A DNA stretch of 64,000 nt. Source: an uncultured Lachnospiraceae bacterium. GTDB lineage: Bacteria; Bacillota; Clostridia; Lachnospirales; Lachnospiraceae. Both the position numbers and the translations under genes were made by a program. The DNA is taken from positions 62,001 to 126,000 of the forward strand of contig CAMWXE010000001.1 in assembly GCA_947178145.1 (NCBI GenBank), read 5' to 3'. The notes below the pieces were generated by a model, which was not told the DNA's origin, made no database searches, and was given only the letters and a program-made list of their open reading frames with translations. This document shows positions 53,201-62,486 of the stretch, one piece after another. Within the stretch, counting starts at the first letter, position 1. Each line of letters opens with the position of its first letter.

Positions 53201-54788
53201 TCAACTTTTCAATCTCAAACGGTATTGGTACTTCTGGATTGACAAAAGTAGAAAACCGATCTGTAATCTGTCCGTTTTCCACCTTGACTGCACCGATTTC
53301 AATAATTCGGTTTGTAACTGGTGAGAATCCTGTCGTCTCGATATCAAAGACCACGTAGGCCTCGTCCAACGACTGTCCCTTGTCATCTGTGACAATCTCC
53401 TTGAGGTCATCGACCAGATACCCCTCTACTCCATAGATAATCTTAAAGTCGTCATCGTGGTCGAGGGCATGATTCGCATCCGGGAAAGCCTGCACACAGC
53501 CATGGTCCGTGATAGCGAGCGCCTTATGTCCCCACTTCTTTGCCCGCTTGATAATATCCTTGACATCGGAGACACCGTCCATGTCACTCATCTTCGTGTG
53601 ACAGTGCAGCTCGACACGTTTTCTGGCACTGTTATCCATGCGCGATGTCGTGAAATCAGGTATCTTCATGACACCGACCACAGAACCGATCGTGAGTTCT
53701 CTGTCAAACGTATCATTTACCGTGACACCCTTTATCTTCAAAAACGCACCAACCTTCAGATCTGCCGTCAGCTCGGCAAGCTGCTCGTTATGTACAAACA
53801 TTTTTACCTTGATCGTGTCTGTGAAGTCTGTGATCTCAAAGCTTACAATTGTTCGTTCATTTCTGATCTCGCGCGTCTCCAGGGCACGCACCTTGCCTCT
53901 GATTGTGACCTCGCCCATCTCACCCCATATTTCTTCGATATTGATACTCTCATCCTCAAAGTCACGGCCAAATATAACGTTAGGATTATCCGAACGTTTC
54001 AGCGCTCTTTTTGCAAAGCTCTTATCGCCGCCTTTCTCAAACTTACTATAAGACTTTCGCTCTGCGCCAAAAGCAGACGCTGCCTCCTTCTGCTTTTTCG
54101 GTGCCGGACCTAACTGCCCTGATGCGGTCTCAGCGCCAACAGCCTGCTTCGATGGTATCGACACAGGTTCCTCCGATGCAGCGACAACCTCATTTCCTCT
54201 CTCATTCCCTTTGAAATGATTACTGATTCCCTCTACAATCTTTTGGATGCGAAGCGCGTCATCCTCCCTGTACCTGCTCTCCTTCGCTTCCTTGTAAGCA
54301 GTCTGAAATCTGACCTGAAAACCGCATCGCTCATTCAAAACCTTATCTAAAATGCCGACAAGCTCATCCTCCTTGGACTTCGCAATCACACTGTCCTCGA
54401 GAACGAGCTCCATTGTATTTTCCTCCGGGAAATTCATATCTGCCTGTCGAAATATTGTGTAAAGCATATGATCGCACTCCTTGATTTCCACAAGAATGCT
54501 CTCCCGGTACAGCTCCATCAATTTTGGGGGATTATACTGTTCCGAAAGCGCAAATTTCTCATAGATTTTAATGATCATATACTCCCGCGGGAAAAACTGC
54601 TTTTTGATCTCTTTCTCTACAAAATATACATCTTTCTTCTCGATCAGTCGCTCACTTCGGATGTAAATGCGCAGCAAGTCCTTTCGTCTGGTGGCAGTGA
54701 TCCGCTCCACCACCGCCTGCTCAAAAAGGTCCTTCTGCACTCCATCCAGTTTGAGATTTGGAAACGCCTCGAAAAATTTCTTTTCCAT
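50256..54788 (-). CDS. polC: DNA polymerase III alpha subunit, PolC type
   Basis: A 1510-residue replicative polymerase. It has an N-terminal domain and an OB fold (about 290-390), the PHP domain (VELHCHTKMSDMDGVSD, ALAITDHG, about 400-480), and an inserted DEDDh proofreading exonuclease (VVFDIETTGFSPVTNRIIEIGAV, VAHNASFDVSFI, about 490-660). The polymerase core follows, with a zinc-binding CPVCGEKLL, KEPDIDLNFSGEYQ (catalytic Asp pair) and QHPGGIVVLP, and a helix-hairpin-helix C terminus ending in NQISLFDLVG, which has a clamp-binding motif QISLF. ATG 54788 overlaps the ispG stop as TGATG. Confidence 0.97.
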   Translation of the reverse strand: MEKKFFEAFPNLKLDGVQKDLFEQAVVERITATRRKDLLRIYIRSERLIEKKDVYFVEKEIKKQFFPREYMIIKIYEKFALSEQYNPPKLMELYRESILVEIKECDHMLYTIFRQADMNFPEENTMELVLEDSVIAKSKEDELVGILDKVLNERCGFQVRFQTAYKEAKESRYREDDALRIQKIVEGISNHFKGNERGNEVVAASEEPVSIPSKQAVGAETASGQLGPAPKKQKEAASAFGAERKSYSKFEKGGDKSFAKRALKRSDNPNVIFGRDFEDESINIEEIWGEMGEVTIRGKVRALETREIRNERTIVSFEITDFTDTIKVKMFVHNEQLAELTADLKVGAFLKIKGVTVNDTFDRELTIGSVVGVMKIPDFTTSRMDNSARKRVELHCHTKMSDMDGVSDVKDIIKRAKKWGHKALAITDHGCVQAFPDANHALDHDDDFKIIYGVEGYLVDDLKEIVTDDKGQSLDEAYVVFDIETTGFSPVTNRIIEIGAVKVENGQITDRFSTFVNPEVPIPFEIEKLTSINDSMVIDAETIEVILPKFLEFVGDAVLVAHNASFDVSFIRENAKRQNIPVDFTYVDTVGIARVLLTGQAKYTLDAVAKTLKISLENHHRAVDDAECTAEIFLKFIEMLKRDNVNTLAELNEMGKASVEAVRKLHSFHIIILAKNQTGRINLYRLVSESHLTYFYKRPLIPKSLIQKYREGLIIGSACEAGELFRAMLDGQSEEQIARIVNFYDYLEIQPIGNNKFMIESDKLRDINSEEDLIALNKRVVKLGEQFQKPVVATCDVHFLDPEDEVYRRIIMTGKGFKDADDQAPLYLRTTEEMLDEFSYYLGSEKAEEIVITNTNMIADMCDRIAPVRPDKCPPVIENSDQQLTDICYRKAHEMYGDELPDIVEARLKRELNSIISNGFAVMYIIAQKLVWKSVEDGYLVGSRGSVGSSFVATMAGITEVNPLSPHYYCKNRHYSDFYSEDVKKFAGMAGCDMPDKYCPVCGEKLLKDGFDIPFETFLGFKGNKEPDIDLNFSGEYQSKAHKYTEVIFGYGQTFRAGTIGTLADKTAFGYVRNYYEERGKHKRTSEINRIVEGCVGVRRTTGQHPGGIVVLPVGEEINSFTPVQHPANDMTTDTVTTHFDYHSIDHNLLKLDILGHDDPTMIRMLQDLTGIDPTTIPLDDKGVMSLFQNTSALGITPEDIGGCKLGCLGIPEFGTDFAMQMVIDAQPKYFSDLVRISGLSHGTDVWLGNAQTLIQEGKATISTAICTRDDIMTYLIGMGLESEKSFKIMEAVRKGTVAKKKCGNWDEWKQDMLDHNVPDWYVWSCEKIQYMFPKAHAAAYVMMGWRIAYCKINYPLAYYCAFFSIRASAFSYEIMCLGREHLERVMAEYRKRSDSLSNKEQDALKDMRIVQEMYARGFEFEPIDIFRAHSRNFQIVNDKIMPSLSSIEGLGEKAADAIMEAAKDGPFLSKDDFRSRTKVSKTVIDLMADLGLLGDIPESNQISLFDLVG

Positions 54789-55849
54789 CACACACCCTGC
54801 TTCCAACAGTCTAACTCACACTTTAGTGTATTTAACAATTCGCACTCTGGCACTTTCTTGACAATCTCACCCTTCTTGATGAGAAGTCCTTCGCCTATAC
54901 CGCCTGCGATCCCAATATCAGCCTCCTTTGCCTCTCCGGGGCCATTTACAGCGCACCCCATCACTGCCACTTTGATATCAAGATCATATTCCTGCACCAT
55001 CGTCTCGACCTGATTGGCCAGTCCGATCAGATCGATATTCGTCCTGCCGCAAGTTGGGCAGGAAACTACCTCAATCCCACCCTTTCGAAGGCCAAGTGTG
55101 CGCAGAATCATCTTTGCAGACTTGATTTCCTCGACAGGATCACCTGTGAGGGATACCCGGATGGTATCGCCAATTCCTTCGTTCAATATGATTCCAAGGC
55201 CAATTGCAGACTTGATGTTACCGCTTGTCACAGTGCCTGCTTCCGTGATGCCTACATGCAGTGGATACGGTGTCTTATCGGCAAGCAGCTCATGCGCCTT
55301 TACACACATCATCACATCGGAGGACTTGATACTGATCACCAGATTCTCATAATCTAACTCTTCAATGATACGCACCTTGTCAAGTGCGCTCTCCACAATC
55401 CCCTCCGCAGTGACACCATTGTATTTCTCCACCAGCTCCCTCTCCAGAGAACCACTGTTTACACCAACCCGAATCGGTATATTCCGCTCCTTTGCGACCT
55501 TCACAACCTCCGCAACATTCTCCTTACTTCCAATATTGCCCGGATTGATGCGGATCTTATCCGCACCGTTTTCTATAGCAGCAATCGCCATCTTATAGTC
55601 AAAGTGAATATCTGCCACCAGAGGAATCGGTATCTCTCTTTTGATCAGTGCAATCGCACGCGCCGATTCCATGTCCGGCACCGTACATCGAATAATGTCA
55701 CAGCCGGCAGCTGTCAAACGCTTAATCTGTGCCACAGTAGCCGTCACATCATTTGTCTTTGTATTTGTCATAGACTGAATCAGGATTGGATTACCCCCGC
55801 CAATTACCCTGTCACCAATATGAATCACTTTCGTATTATCCCTGTACAT
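54788..55849 (-). CDS. ispG: 4-hydroxy-3-methylbut-2-en-1-yl diphosphate synthase IspG (GcpE)
   Basis: A 353-residue enzyme. NPILIQSMTNTKTNDV begins the TIM-barrel domain, VADIHFDYKMA and DKIRINPGNIG lie near residues 80-95, and the [4Fe-4S] cluster Cys set is in VVSCPTCGRTN and VMGCAVNGPGEA near residues 265-310. It carries out the penultimate step of the MEP isoprenoid pathway, with Dxr four genes... upstream in the same operon. ATG 55849 follows GGAGG closely. The stop overlaps the polC start, so the two are coupled. Confidence 0.96.
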   Translation of the reverse strand: MYRDNTKVIHIGDRVIGGGNPILIQSMTNTKTNDVTATVAQIKRLTAAGCDIIRCTVPDMESARAIALIKREIPIPLVADIHFDYKMAIAAIENGADKIRINPGNIGSKENVAEVVKVAKERNIPIRVGVNSGSLERELVEKYNGVTAEGIVESALDKVRIIEELDYENLVISIKSSDVMMCVKAHELLADKTPYPLHVGITEAGTVTSGNIKSAIGLGIILNEGIGDTIRVSLTGDPVEEIKSAKMILRTLGLRKGGIEVVSCPTCGRTNIDLIGLANQVETMVQEYDLDIKVAVMGCAVNGPGEAKEADIGIAGGIGEGLLIKKGEIVKKVPECELLNTLKCELDCWKQGV

Positions 55850-55872
55850 GTGTATCCTCCATTCAGAAAGTC

Positions 55873-56961
55873 TCAATGAATAAAAATCCTCGTAATATCA
55901 TTATATAGTACAAATACCATTAATATCATCAGCGCGACAAAACCGATAAAATGCACCAGCCCTTCCTTGTCAGGAGATACCGGCTTCCCGCGAATCACTT
56001 CTATAAGCATAAACAAAAGCCTGCCGCCATCCAGTGCCGGCAGCGGCAGCAGGTTCATAATACCAAGATTCACGCTGAGCAGCACTGCAAAGTTAATCAT
56101 CGTCAACACGACAGTCGGCAAACCATATGGCTTTGTCTGCTCGATGGTCTCATCGATCGTCGCGGCGATTCCCACCGGACCTGACAAGTCATTGGCAGAA
56201 AGTTTTCCCTGCACCAGCATCAGAAGACTCTTTATGGTTATCTTAAACCAGTAACGCACCCTGCAGGCACTGTACTTAATCAAGTCAAGCCCCTTACACT
56301 TCATGGGCTTCCCACCAAGCACAAATCCAATATAATATCGATTATCCTGCTCACTGTACTTTGGTGTGACAACCGTAGTATATTTTTCTCCATCCCGCTG
56401 ATATTCAATCTGAATCGGGTCTCCCCCACTCACTGCAGATATAAACGTAACTTCCTCCCGCAGATAAACGCGTTCTTTGCCCATTTTCGTGATAATATCA
56501 CCTTCCTGCAGCCCCGCTTCCGCCGCTGGATATCCCTCTGTCAGCGAGGCAATCTCAGGAACCACTTCCCCAGAAAATCCAACTACGATCAGCGACAGCA
56601 GAAAAGCAAGAATAATATTAAAAAAAGGTCCTGCAAAAACAGTTGCAATTCTAGACCAGACATTTGCATCGTTAAAGGCGCCTTCCGGTTTTTGCTCCTC
56701 TTTGCCTTCATTCTCCTGGTTTTCAGAAGACGCAGAATAGATTCCGTCCTCCCCCTCAAACATACAGGCTCCTCCAATCGGCAAAAGTTTCAGCACGTAC
56801 TTGGTCTCACCTTTCGTAAATTTGACAATATCTGGTCCCATACCAATCGAAAACTGCAGTACCTTGATACCGTTTAGCTTCGCAATCAGAAAATGTCCCA
56901 GCTCATGTGCAATCACAACCACTCCAAAAATCAGCACAAACACTATAATTGTGACTATCAT
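55873..56961 (-). CDS. rseP: Site-2 zinc metalloprotease RseP/RasP
   Basis: A 362-residue membrane protease. The first helix carries the zinc motif VVIAHELGHFLIAK (H-E-x-x-H) near residue 20, a PDZ domain lies at about 130-200 (AAEAGLQEGDIITKMG), and the C-terminal NLLPLPALDGGRLLF gives the third zinc ligand Asp near residue 305. An acidic insert (SSENQENEGKEEQKPE) follows the first helices. It cleaves anti-sigma factors and signal peptides within the membrane. It lies between dxr and ispG, as in many Firmicutes. Confidence 0.94.
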   Translation of the reverse strand: MIVTIIVFVLIFGVVVIAHELGHFLIAKLNGIKVLQFSIGMGPDIVKFTKGETKYVLKLLPIGGACMFEGEDGIYSASSENQENEGKEEQKPEGAFNDANVWSRIATVFAGPFFNIILAFLLSLIVVGFSGEVVPEIASLTEGYPAAEAGLQEGDIITKMGKERVYLREEVTFISAVSGGDPIQIEYQRDGEKYTTVVTPKYSEQDNRYYIGFVLGGKPMKCKGLDLIKYSACRVRYWFKITIKSLLMLVQGKLSANDLSGPVGIAATIDETIEQTKPYGLPTVVLTMINFAVLLSVNLGIMNLLPLPALDGGRLLFMLIEVIRGKPVSPDKEGLVHFIGFVALMILMVFVLYNDITRIFIH

Positions 56962-57038
56962 CCCTTAAATTTTCCTCCCTTAAATTCCTATATATACCCG
57001 CAAAATCAGAGAATATTCTGAAAAATCCAAATTCTGCA

Positions 57039-58181
57039 TCAAAGTTTGGAATTTATCAGTTCATAGGTCTCCTGCTCTGTCCTCAAAATGTCATCCACAT
57101 CAGGATTCTCTATTTTCTTATGCGCATCCATACACATCGCAATCATCTCAGGAATCTGCAGAAAGCGAATCTTCCTGTCGAGAAACAGACTCACAGCTTT
57201 CTCATTTGCTGCATTAAACACAGTTGGCACACTTCCTCCCTCTGCAGCGGCCTTCATTGCCAGCTTTAATCCAGCGAAAGTCTCCATGTCCGGTTTTTCA
57301 AATGTAATATTTCCAAGCTCATAAAAATCGACACGTTTTCCCGCCATCGGACGTCTGTCTGGATAAAACAAAGCATACTGTATTGGCAGCTTCATATCAG
57401 GAACGCCAAGCTGTGCCATAATGCCGCCGTCCACATACTCAACCATAGAATGAATAATGCTCTGCGGGTGCACTACCACTTGAATACGATCTAAGTCCAC
57501 ATCAAAAAGCCATTTTGCCTCCATAACCTCAAGTCCTTTGTTTACCAGTGTTGCAGAGTCAATCGTAATCTTATGCCCCATCGACCAGTTGGGGTGTTTT
57601 AGTGCATCCTCAAGCTGTACATTTTCCAACTCCTGTCTGGTTCGTCCACGGAACGGTCCCCCTGACGCTGTAATCAACAATCTGCTGACCCTATCCCTGT
57701 TTTCTCCCTGCATAGACTGGAAAATAGCACTGTGCTCACTGTCAACTGGCAGAATCGATGCCCCCATTTTGGCGGCAAGCGGCATAATAATATGTCCCGC
57801 CGTCACAAGAGTCTCCTTATTGGCCAGCGCAATATCCTTGTGTTTGTTGATTGCAGCGATCGTCGGCCTGATGCCAATCATACCCACGATAGCTGTCACC
57901 AGGATCTCAGACTCTTCCATTCCGGCAATCTCAAGCAGCCCCTCCATCCCTGGTATCACCTGCACATCCATATCCGCCAGCCTGGTCCTCAACGCCTTAC
58001 AGTCTGCCTCACGCTGAAGGGATACGATTCGCGGCTTGAACTCCCTCACCTGTTTTTCAAACAAATCAATATTGGCCCCCGCTGCCAGTCCCACCACCTG
58101 CAAGTCCGGGTTATCGCGCACAATCGCAAGCGTCTGCGTGCCAATCGAACCGGTAGAGCCCAGTATTGCTATCTTTTTCAC
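57039..58181 (-). CDS. dxr: 1-deoxy-D-xylulose 5-phosphate reductoisomerase (Dxr/IspC)
   Basis: A 380-residue enzyme. KKIAILGSTGSIGTQTL is the NADPH fold, LANKETLVTAG near residue 120, LPVDSEHSAIFQ with the metal-binding Asp and Glu near residue 145, TASGGPFRG near 182, and HPNWSMGHKITIDSATLVNKGLE near 205. First committed MEP-pathway step. The start is GTG 58181, eight bases after GGAGG; the longer open frame to 58223 is unlikely to be used. Confidence 0.96.
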   Translation of the reverse strand: MKKIAILGSTGSIGTQTLAIVRDNPDLQVVGLAAGANIDLFEKQVREFKPRIVSLQREADCKALRTRLADMDVQVIPGMEGLLEIAGMEESEILVTAIVGMIGIRPTIAAINKHKDIALANKETLVTAGHIIMPLAAKMGASILPVDSEHSAIFQSMQGENRDRVSRLLITASGGPFRGRTRQELENVQLEDALKHPNWSMGHKITIDSATLVNKGLEVMEAKWLFDVDLDRIQVVVHPQSIIHSMVEYVDGGIMAQLGVPDMKLPIQYALFYPDRRPMAGKRVDFYELGNITFEKPDMETFAGLKLAMKAAAEGGSVPTVFNAANEKAVSLFLDRKIRFLQIPEMIAMCMDAHKKIENPDVDDILRTEQETYELINSKL

Positions 58182-58235
58182 AAAGTTCTCCTCCTTATTA
58201 TATTCACAAAACAATCCAACCATGATAAACAGATA

Positions 58236-59075
58236 TTACCGCATCAGCACTATAATTAAAAAATAAGTGATTGGCGCTGTAAAAATCACACTGTCAAAGC
58301 GGTCCATTATTCCGCCGTGTCCTGGTATCAACTTCCCATAGTCCTTGATATCATGATTTCTCTTGATTGCAGAAGCGGCAAGATCTCCCACCTGCGATAT
58401 GACAGAACCGACACCGCCGACAACAGCTAATATCAGCACAAACCGCTCCCTGCTGAGTACACTGTCCATGTAAGCGCCAAACAAAGCCCCGAATAGCGCT
58501 GCACCCACAATACCGCCCACGGAACCTTCGATGGATTTCTTGGGACTTAATACAGGGGCAAGCTTGTGCCGTCCAAATAACACTCCTGCCAGATATGCAA
58601 ACGTATCTGATATCCATGAGCTGATAAAAATCATCCACACCAGATAAATACCATTTTCGAGCTGTCTGGTCAGAAACACAAAAGAAAGCATGACTGGCGC
58701 ATAGATCAGTGCGAAATAAGTATCCATCACCTGATTGGCGTGGTACTTGGGATAGCCAAACACATACACAGACATCACTGCAATCAGCGCCATGACGATA
58801 ATCATCACTGCATAGGCAGAATCCTGCGCAAAATACATGACAGGATAATAACACGTAATGGCCACAATCCCTGTGATCTCAAGACTGTTTATCTTCTCCT
58901 CTTTTCTGACACCACACGCCCTAGTCAACTCTAGGAAACCGATAACCGATACGACATACAGCACTGCTGCCAGTACAATACCACCAGGAAGGATAGACAC
59001 CAGTGCTGCAACTACGATAACAATTGCACTGACTGTCCGCTCCTTACTTATTTTTCCAAGAATATTAGAAGCCAT
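58236..59075 (-). CDS. cdsA: Phosphatidate cytidylyltransferase CdsA
   Basis: A 279-residue membrane protein with about seven to eight helices. The C-terminal CdsA signature is seen in GDLAASAIKRNHDIKDYGKLIPGHGGIMDRFDS near residue 240, with SPKKSIEGSVGG near 180 holding the substrate-binding Lys and Glu. It makes CDP-diacylglycerol. It lies between uppS (three bases after it) and dxr. Confidence 0.95.
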   Translation of the reverse strand: MASNILGKISKERTVSAIVIVVAALVSILPGGIVLAAVLYVVSVIGFLELTRACGVRKEEKINSLEITGIVAITCYYPVMYFAQDSAYAVMIIVMALIAVMSVYVFGYPKYHANQVMDTYFALIYAPVMLSFVFLTRQLENGIYLVWMIFISSWISDTFAYLAGVLFGRHKLAPVLSPKKSIEGSVGGIVGAALFGALFGAYMDSVLSRERFVLILAVVGGVGSVISQVGDLAASAIKRNHDIKDYGKLIPGHGGIMDRFDSVIFTAPITYFLIIVLMR

Positions 59076-59078
59076 TCC

Positions 59079-59786
59079 TCACTCCTCCTTCACAAGCCCA
59101 TACCTCCGGTCTCTGTTCTGATAAGCCTCCACCGCTTTAGCCAGTTCCTTCTTGTCAAAATCGGGCCATGGCACAGATGTAAAGTAAAGTTCAGCATAGG
59201 CAAGCTGCCATAACAAAAAATTCGATATCCGCTGTTCTCCTGATGTCCGAATCAGCAAATCGGGATCTGGCAATCCATCCGTATCGAGCTGCAATCCAAT
59301 CTTCTCGTCATCAATCTCCTCCGGCTTTAATTCTCCAGCCGCAACCTTGTCTGCAAGTTTTGTAATTGCCCTTCTGAGCTCATCGCGCCCCCCGTAATTG
59401 ATCGCAATCTGGAAATGGAGACCTGTATTGTTCTTTGTAGCCTGCTCTAATTCCTCAATACTCATCCTGAGATCCTCTGCAAGCCCTGATTTATCGCCAA
59501 GTACTCGAACACACATATTGTTTTTCTGGGCACGCTTGATACTGTTTTTCATATAATTTCGAAGCAGATTCATCAGAGTCGCCACCTCGCTGTCAGGCCT
59601 GCTCCAATTCTCTGTTGAGAACGCATACACAGTAAGGTAATTGATTCCCATATTATATGCATCCTCACAGATTTGTTCAACTGTTTTTGCACCCTGTACA
59701 TGACCTGCTGTGCGGGGTAATCCCTTTGCTTTTGCCCAGCGCCCGTTTCCGTCAAGAATAATCGCCACATGATTTGGTACGTTCAT
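59079..59786 (-). CDS. uppS: Isoprenyl (undecaprenyl) diphosphate synthase
   Basis: A 235-residue cis-prenyltransferase. NHVAIILDGNGRWAKAKGLPRTAGH at the start carries the catalytic Asp and the P-loop; YLTVYAFSTENWSRP and DLLIRTSGEQRISNFLLWQLAYAELYF follow. It makes the C55 carrier for peptidoglycan, teichoic acid and the glycans of the first region. ATG 59786 follows GGAAAAGG. A gap of about 160 bases with two weak hairpins separates it from frr. Confidence 0.95.
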   Translation of the reverse strand: MNVPNHVAIILDGNGRWAKAKGLPRTAGHVQGAKTVEQICEDAYNMGINYLTVYAFSTENWSRPDSEVATLMNLLRNYMKNSIKRAQKNNMCVRVLGDKSGLAEDLRMSIEELEQATKNNTGLHFQIAINYGGRDELRRAITKLADKVAAGELKPEEIDDEKIGLQLDTDGLPDPDLLIRTSGEQRISNFLLWQLAYAELYFTSVPWPDFDKKELAKAVEAYQNRDRRYGLVKEE

Positions 59787-59949
59787 AACCTTTTCCTTTC
59801 CCGCCACACCGCCGCTGATATGCTATTTTCTCTGTATCAGCGTGTGCATAAAAGAGGAGGCATTACATCTCTAATGCACGCCCCCTGCTTTCCTTTATTG
59901 TATCATGCACTACAAAAAGCAAAGGATGCCTTCGTAGCAAGATGGAAGC

Positions 59950-60501
59950 TTACACCGTAAGAACTTCCTTCGATTTCTCATCAATAGACTTATCTACCTC
60001 TTTGATATATTTATCTGTGAGTTTCTGCACTGCATCTTCCAAATCCTTGATCTCATCCTCAGAAACTTCTGTCTTTGCAAGCTTTTTAAAAGCATCATTT
60101 GCATCACGTCTGATATTGCGGACTGCAACCTTACATTCCTCACCCTTCTTCTTGATATCCTTCACAAGTTCCTTTCTGCGCTCCTCAGTGAGCTCCGGAA
60201 ATACGAGACGGATCACTGAGCCGTCATTGCTCGGCGTAATCCCAATATCAGATGCCATAATCGCCTTTTCAATCGCTTTGATCAGACTCTTTTCCCACGG
60301 TGCGATCTGAATCATTCTCGCCTCTGGAACCGTGATATTTCCAACCTGCTGAATCGGCGTCGGCGTCCCATAATAATCCACCCTCAACTTGTCAAGCACA
60401 TGGGGATTTGCACGACCTGCACGTATCGTCTGATATTCTGATAAAAGAAAATCAAGTGCCTTCTGCATTTTGTCATCATATGTTTTTACTCTTGCATCCA
60501 T
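59950..60501 (-). CDS. frr: Ribosome recycling factor
   Basis: A 183-residue protein with the standard RRF fold: RAGRANPHVLDKLRVDYYGTPTPIQQVGNI near residue 30, IAPWEKSLIKAIEKAI near 70 and PELTEERRKELVKDIKK near 112. It splits post-termination ribosomes together with EF-G. Good AAGGAGG before the start. It is downstream of pyrH, the usual order. Confidence 0.97.
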   Translation of the reverse strand: MDARVKTYDDKMQKALDFLLSEYQTIRAGRANPHVLDKLRVDYYGTPTPIQQVGNITVPEARMIQIAPWEKSLIKAIEKAIMASDIGITPSNDGSVIRLVFPELTEERRKELVKDIKKKGEECKVAVRNIRRDANDAFKKLAKTEVSEDEIKDLEDAVQKLTDKYIKEVDKSIDEKSKEVLTV

Positions 60502-60545
60502 TTTCTATGTCCTCCTTGATTTGTTATTCTGTTGTGGAAACGGAA

Positions 60546-61241
60546 TCAAACGGTAATGATCGTACCATTGGATTTTCCCTTTACTGTATTGATGATACTA
60601 TCCTGCTCATTTAATCCAAATATCGTCATCGGCATCTTGTTTTCCATACAGAGCACTGCCGCCGCCAGGTCCATCACACCAAGCTGCTGATCTACCACTT
60701 CCCTGATAGGAATCGTGTCATACTTTTTCGCATTTTTGTTGATCTTTGGATCCGAATCATACACACCATCCACCGCCCGCGCGGACAAAATCATATCTGC
60801 CTCAATCTCAACAGCCCTGAGAACCGTTCCCATATCAGTCGAAAAATACGGATGTCCGATGCCGCCTGCAAAAAATATTACCTTACCTGACGCAAGCGCT
60901 TCCATAGCCTTGTCCTTTGAAAAAAGCTCCGTGAAAGCCGCACACTGAAACGGCGTAAATATCTCTGTCCCCATACCGACAAAACGGAAAATCTCAGATA
61001 CATAAATACAGTTCATTACAGTGGCAAGCATGCCAATCTGGTCCGCTTTTGTCCGGTCAATGGTCTCACTCGTCCGGCCTCTCCAGAAATTGCCGCCGCC
61101 TATTACGATCCCCACCTGCACGCCGCTGTCCACAATCTCTTTTACCTGCTTTGCAACCGCTGTCACCGTGGGCTCGTCAAAGCCTGTTTTCTTATCACCT
61201 GCCAGTGCTTCACCGCTCAGCTTCAATAATATCCTTTTCAT
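60546..61241 (-). CDS. pyrH: UMP kinase
   Basis: A 231-residue amino-acid-kinase-fold protein. ILLKLSGEALAG at the start, GIVIGGGNFWRGR near residue 50, and DMILSARAVDGVYDSDPKINKNAKKYD near 160. It phosphorylates UMP to UDP. The usual upstream genes rpsB and tsf are absent; a bactofilin-like gene takes their place. ATG 61241 gives MKRILLKLSG, with GGGAG about ten bases upstream. Confidence 0.96.
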   Translation of the reverse strand: MKRILLKLSGEALAGDKKTGFDEPTVTAVAKQVKEIVDSGVQVGIVIGGGNFWRGRTSETIDRTKADQIGMLATVMNCIYVSEIFRFVGMGTEIFTPFQCAAFTELFSKDKAMEALASGKVIFFAGGIGHPYFSTDMGTVLRAVEIEADMILSARAVDGVYDSDPKINKNAKKYDTIPIREVVDQQLGVMDLAAAVLCMENKMPMTIFGLNEQDSIINTVKGKSNGTIITV

Positions 61242-61265
61242 ACTATGCCGACTCCCATCCATTAT

Positions 61266-62399
61266 TTATTGTTGTTTTCTGTTTTTCTTCACATCATCAA
61301 AGAATGCGGAAGGACTGATATCTGCATAGCATTGTGAACACATACCCTCGATAATCGCACCGTTGTTGATCTGTACGGACTTTGACTTAATATTTCCCAT
61401 CACAATCGCCGTTGTGTCAAGAATCACAGGTCCATGTACATCAATGTCACCCTGTACTGCTCCCGCAATCACCGCACTTGTGGCAAAAATATTGCCAATC
61501 ACTACAGAGCTCTGCCCAATTTTTACACTGCCCTTGCTCTTCAGCTCACCGTTAATCTGTGCAGACTCTGCATAAATCTCCGCGGCCGCAGAATTACCAG
61601 TAATACTTCCTGTCACATTCAGCTTTCCAAGAATCTCAATATTTCCCGTAATGCTTCCAATCAAGTCCATACTGCCGCTGCTGGTCACATCACCTGTTAT
61701 ATGCATTCCAGATGTAATAACTGCCTTATCCGCTGACGCAGCATTACTTGTGTCAATGTCAGGCTCAGCTTCTGTCGCAGATGTTGTATCCATATATGTC
61801 GGTTCCTGTAAATTCTGTTCTTCCTCGTTTAATGGTTGTTCGATCTCCGCGTCGGCCTCACTTGTACTATATTCTTGTTCTTCGGATACCTCCGCACTAC
61901 TATTTTCCTGTTCTTCGGGTATCTCCGCACTACTATTTTCCTGTTCTTCGGGCGTTCCCACACTGATATTTTCTGTTGCTTCGGATACCCCCGCACTACT
62001 ATTTTCCTGTTCTTCAGGCATTCCCGCACTGGTATCTAACGCGGCGGCGGCTGTCACATCAGGTGCCTGTTCAAGCTCTGTCAATATATTCTCTTCAGTG
62101 CTATCCTCCGAAACCTCTGCTACTTGATCCATCGCATTTATCATAGCAGAAATATCAACATCCGCCTGCGCAGAATCACTCTGTAAATCTGCTGTCCCTA
62201 CTGGCTCATCCCCAAGAGCAGCAACCCCCTCCTCAAGTATAGCCTCAAGTTCTGAAAAGTCCGTATCAGCTGTGTCTCCAAACAAATCTTCGGAAGCTGC
62301 TGTCTCCTCCTCAAGATTCAGTCCAGCCACCGTATCCTCAGTCCCCAAATCGTTTACAGTCTGTGATAAATCCTGCTTTAAATCCTGAAAAAAACCCAT
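61266..62399 (-). CDS. Bactofilin-like protein with a long acidic repetitive N terminus
   Basis: A 377-residue protein. Residues 225-350 form a bactofilin (polymer-forming cytoskeletal) domain of short beta-helix turns: ITSGMHITGDVTSSGSMDLIGSITGNIEI, LNVTGSITG, INGELKSKGSVKIGQSSVVIGNI. Residues 1-220 are acidic and low-complexity, with five 11-residue repeats around PEEQENSSAEI (about 125-180). A CSQC motif lies near the C terminus (GMCSQCYAD). Bactofilins scaffold cell-shape and wall enzymes; a polysaccharide deacetylase gene is just upstream. Most bactofilins are 100-200 residues, so the front half is unusual. GGAGG precedes ATG 62399. Confidence 0.78.
   Translation of the reverse strand: MGFFQDLKQDLSQTVNDLGTEDTVAGLNLEEETAASEDLFGDTADTDFSELEAILEEGVAALGDEPVGTADLQSDSAQADVDISAMINAMDQVAEVSEDSTEENILTELEQAPDVTAAAALDTSAGMPEEQENSSAGVSEATENISVGTPEEQENSSAEIPEEQENSSAEVSEEQEYSTSEADAEIEQPLNEEEQNLQEPTYMDTTSATEAEPDIDTSNAASADKAVITSGMHITGDVTSSGSMDLIGSITGNIEILGKLNVTGSITGNSAAAEIYAESAQINGELKSKGSVKIGQSSVVIGNIFATSAVIAGAVQGDIDVHGPVILDTTAIVMGNIKSKSVQINNGAIIEGMCSQCYADISPSAFFDDVKKNRKQQ
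61865..62030 (-). repeat. Tandem 33-bp repeats in the bactofilin gene
   Basis: About five imperfect in-frame copies of 33 bases encoding units such as EEQENSSAEIP. Neighbouring copies are near-identical, so copy number may vary between strains without breaking the frame. Confidence 0.75.
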
Positions 62400-62486
62400 A
62401 GTAAATTATCCTCCAATTTTATATTAGTATATTAAATAAGTAACAAAATTAATAACCAGTATGCGCCACGCTCATGTGCATTCTGC

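Noticed and set aside
59812-59880. Two hairpins between frr and uppS as a terminator
   Set aside because: Stems are modest and no clear T-run follows on the minus strand; the genes are usually co-transcribed, so this was not called.
61865-62030. 33-bp repeats as a CRISPR array
   Set aside because: The copies are contiguous without spacers and lie in frame inside a coding sequence.
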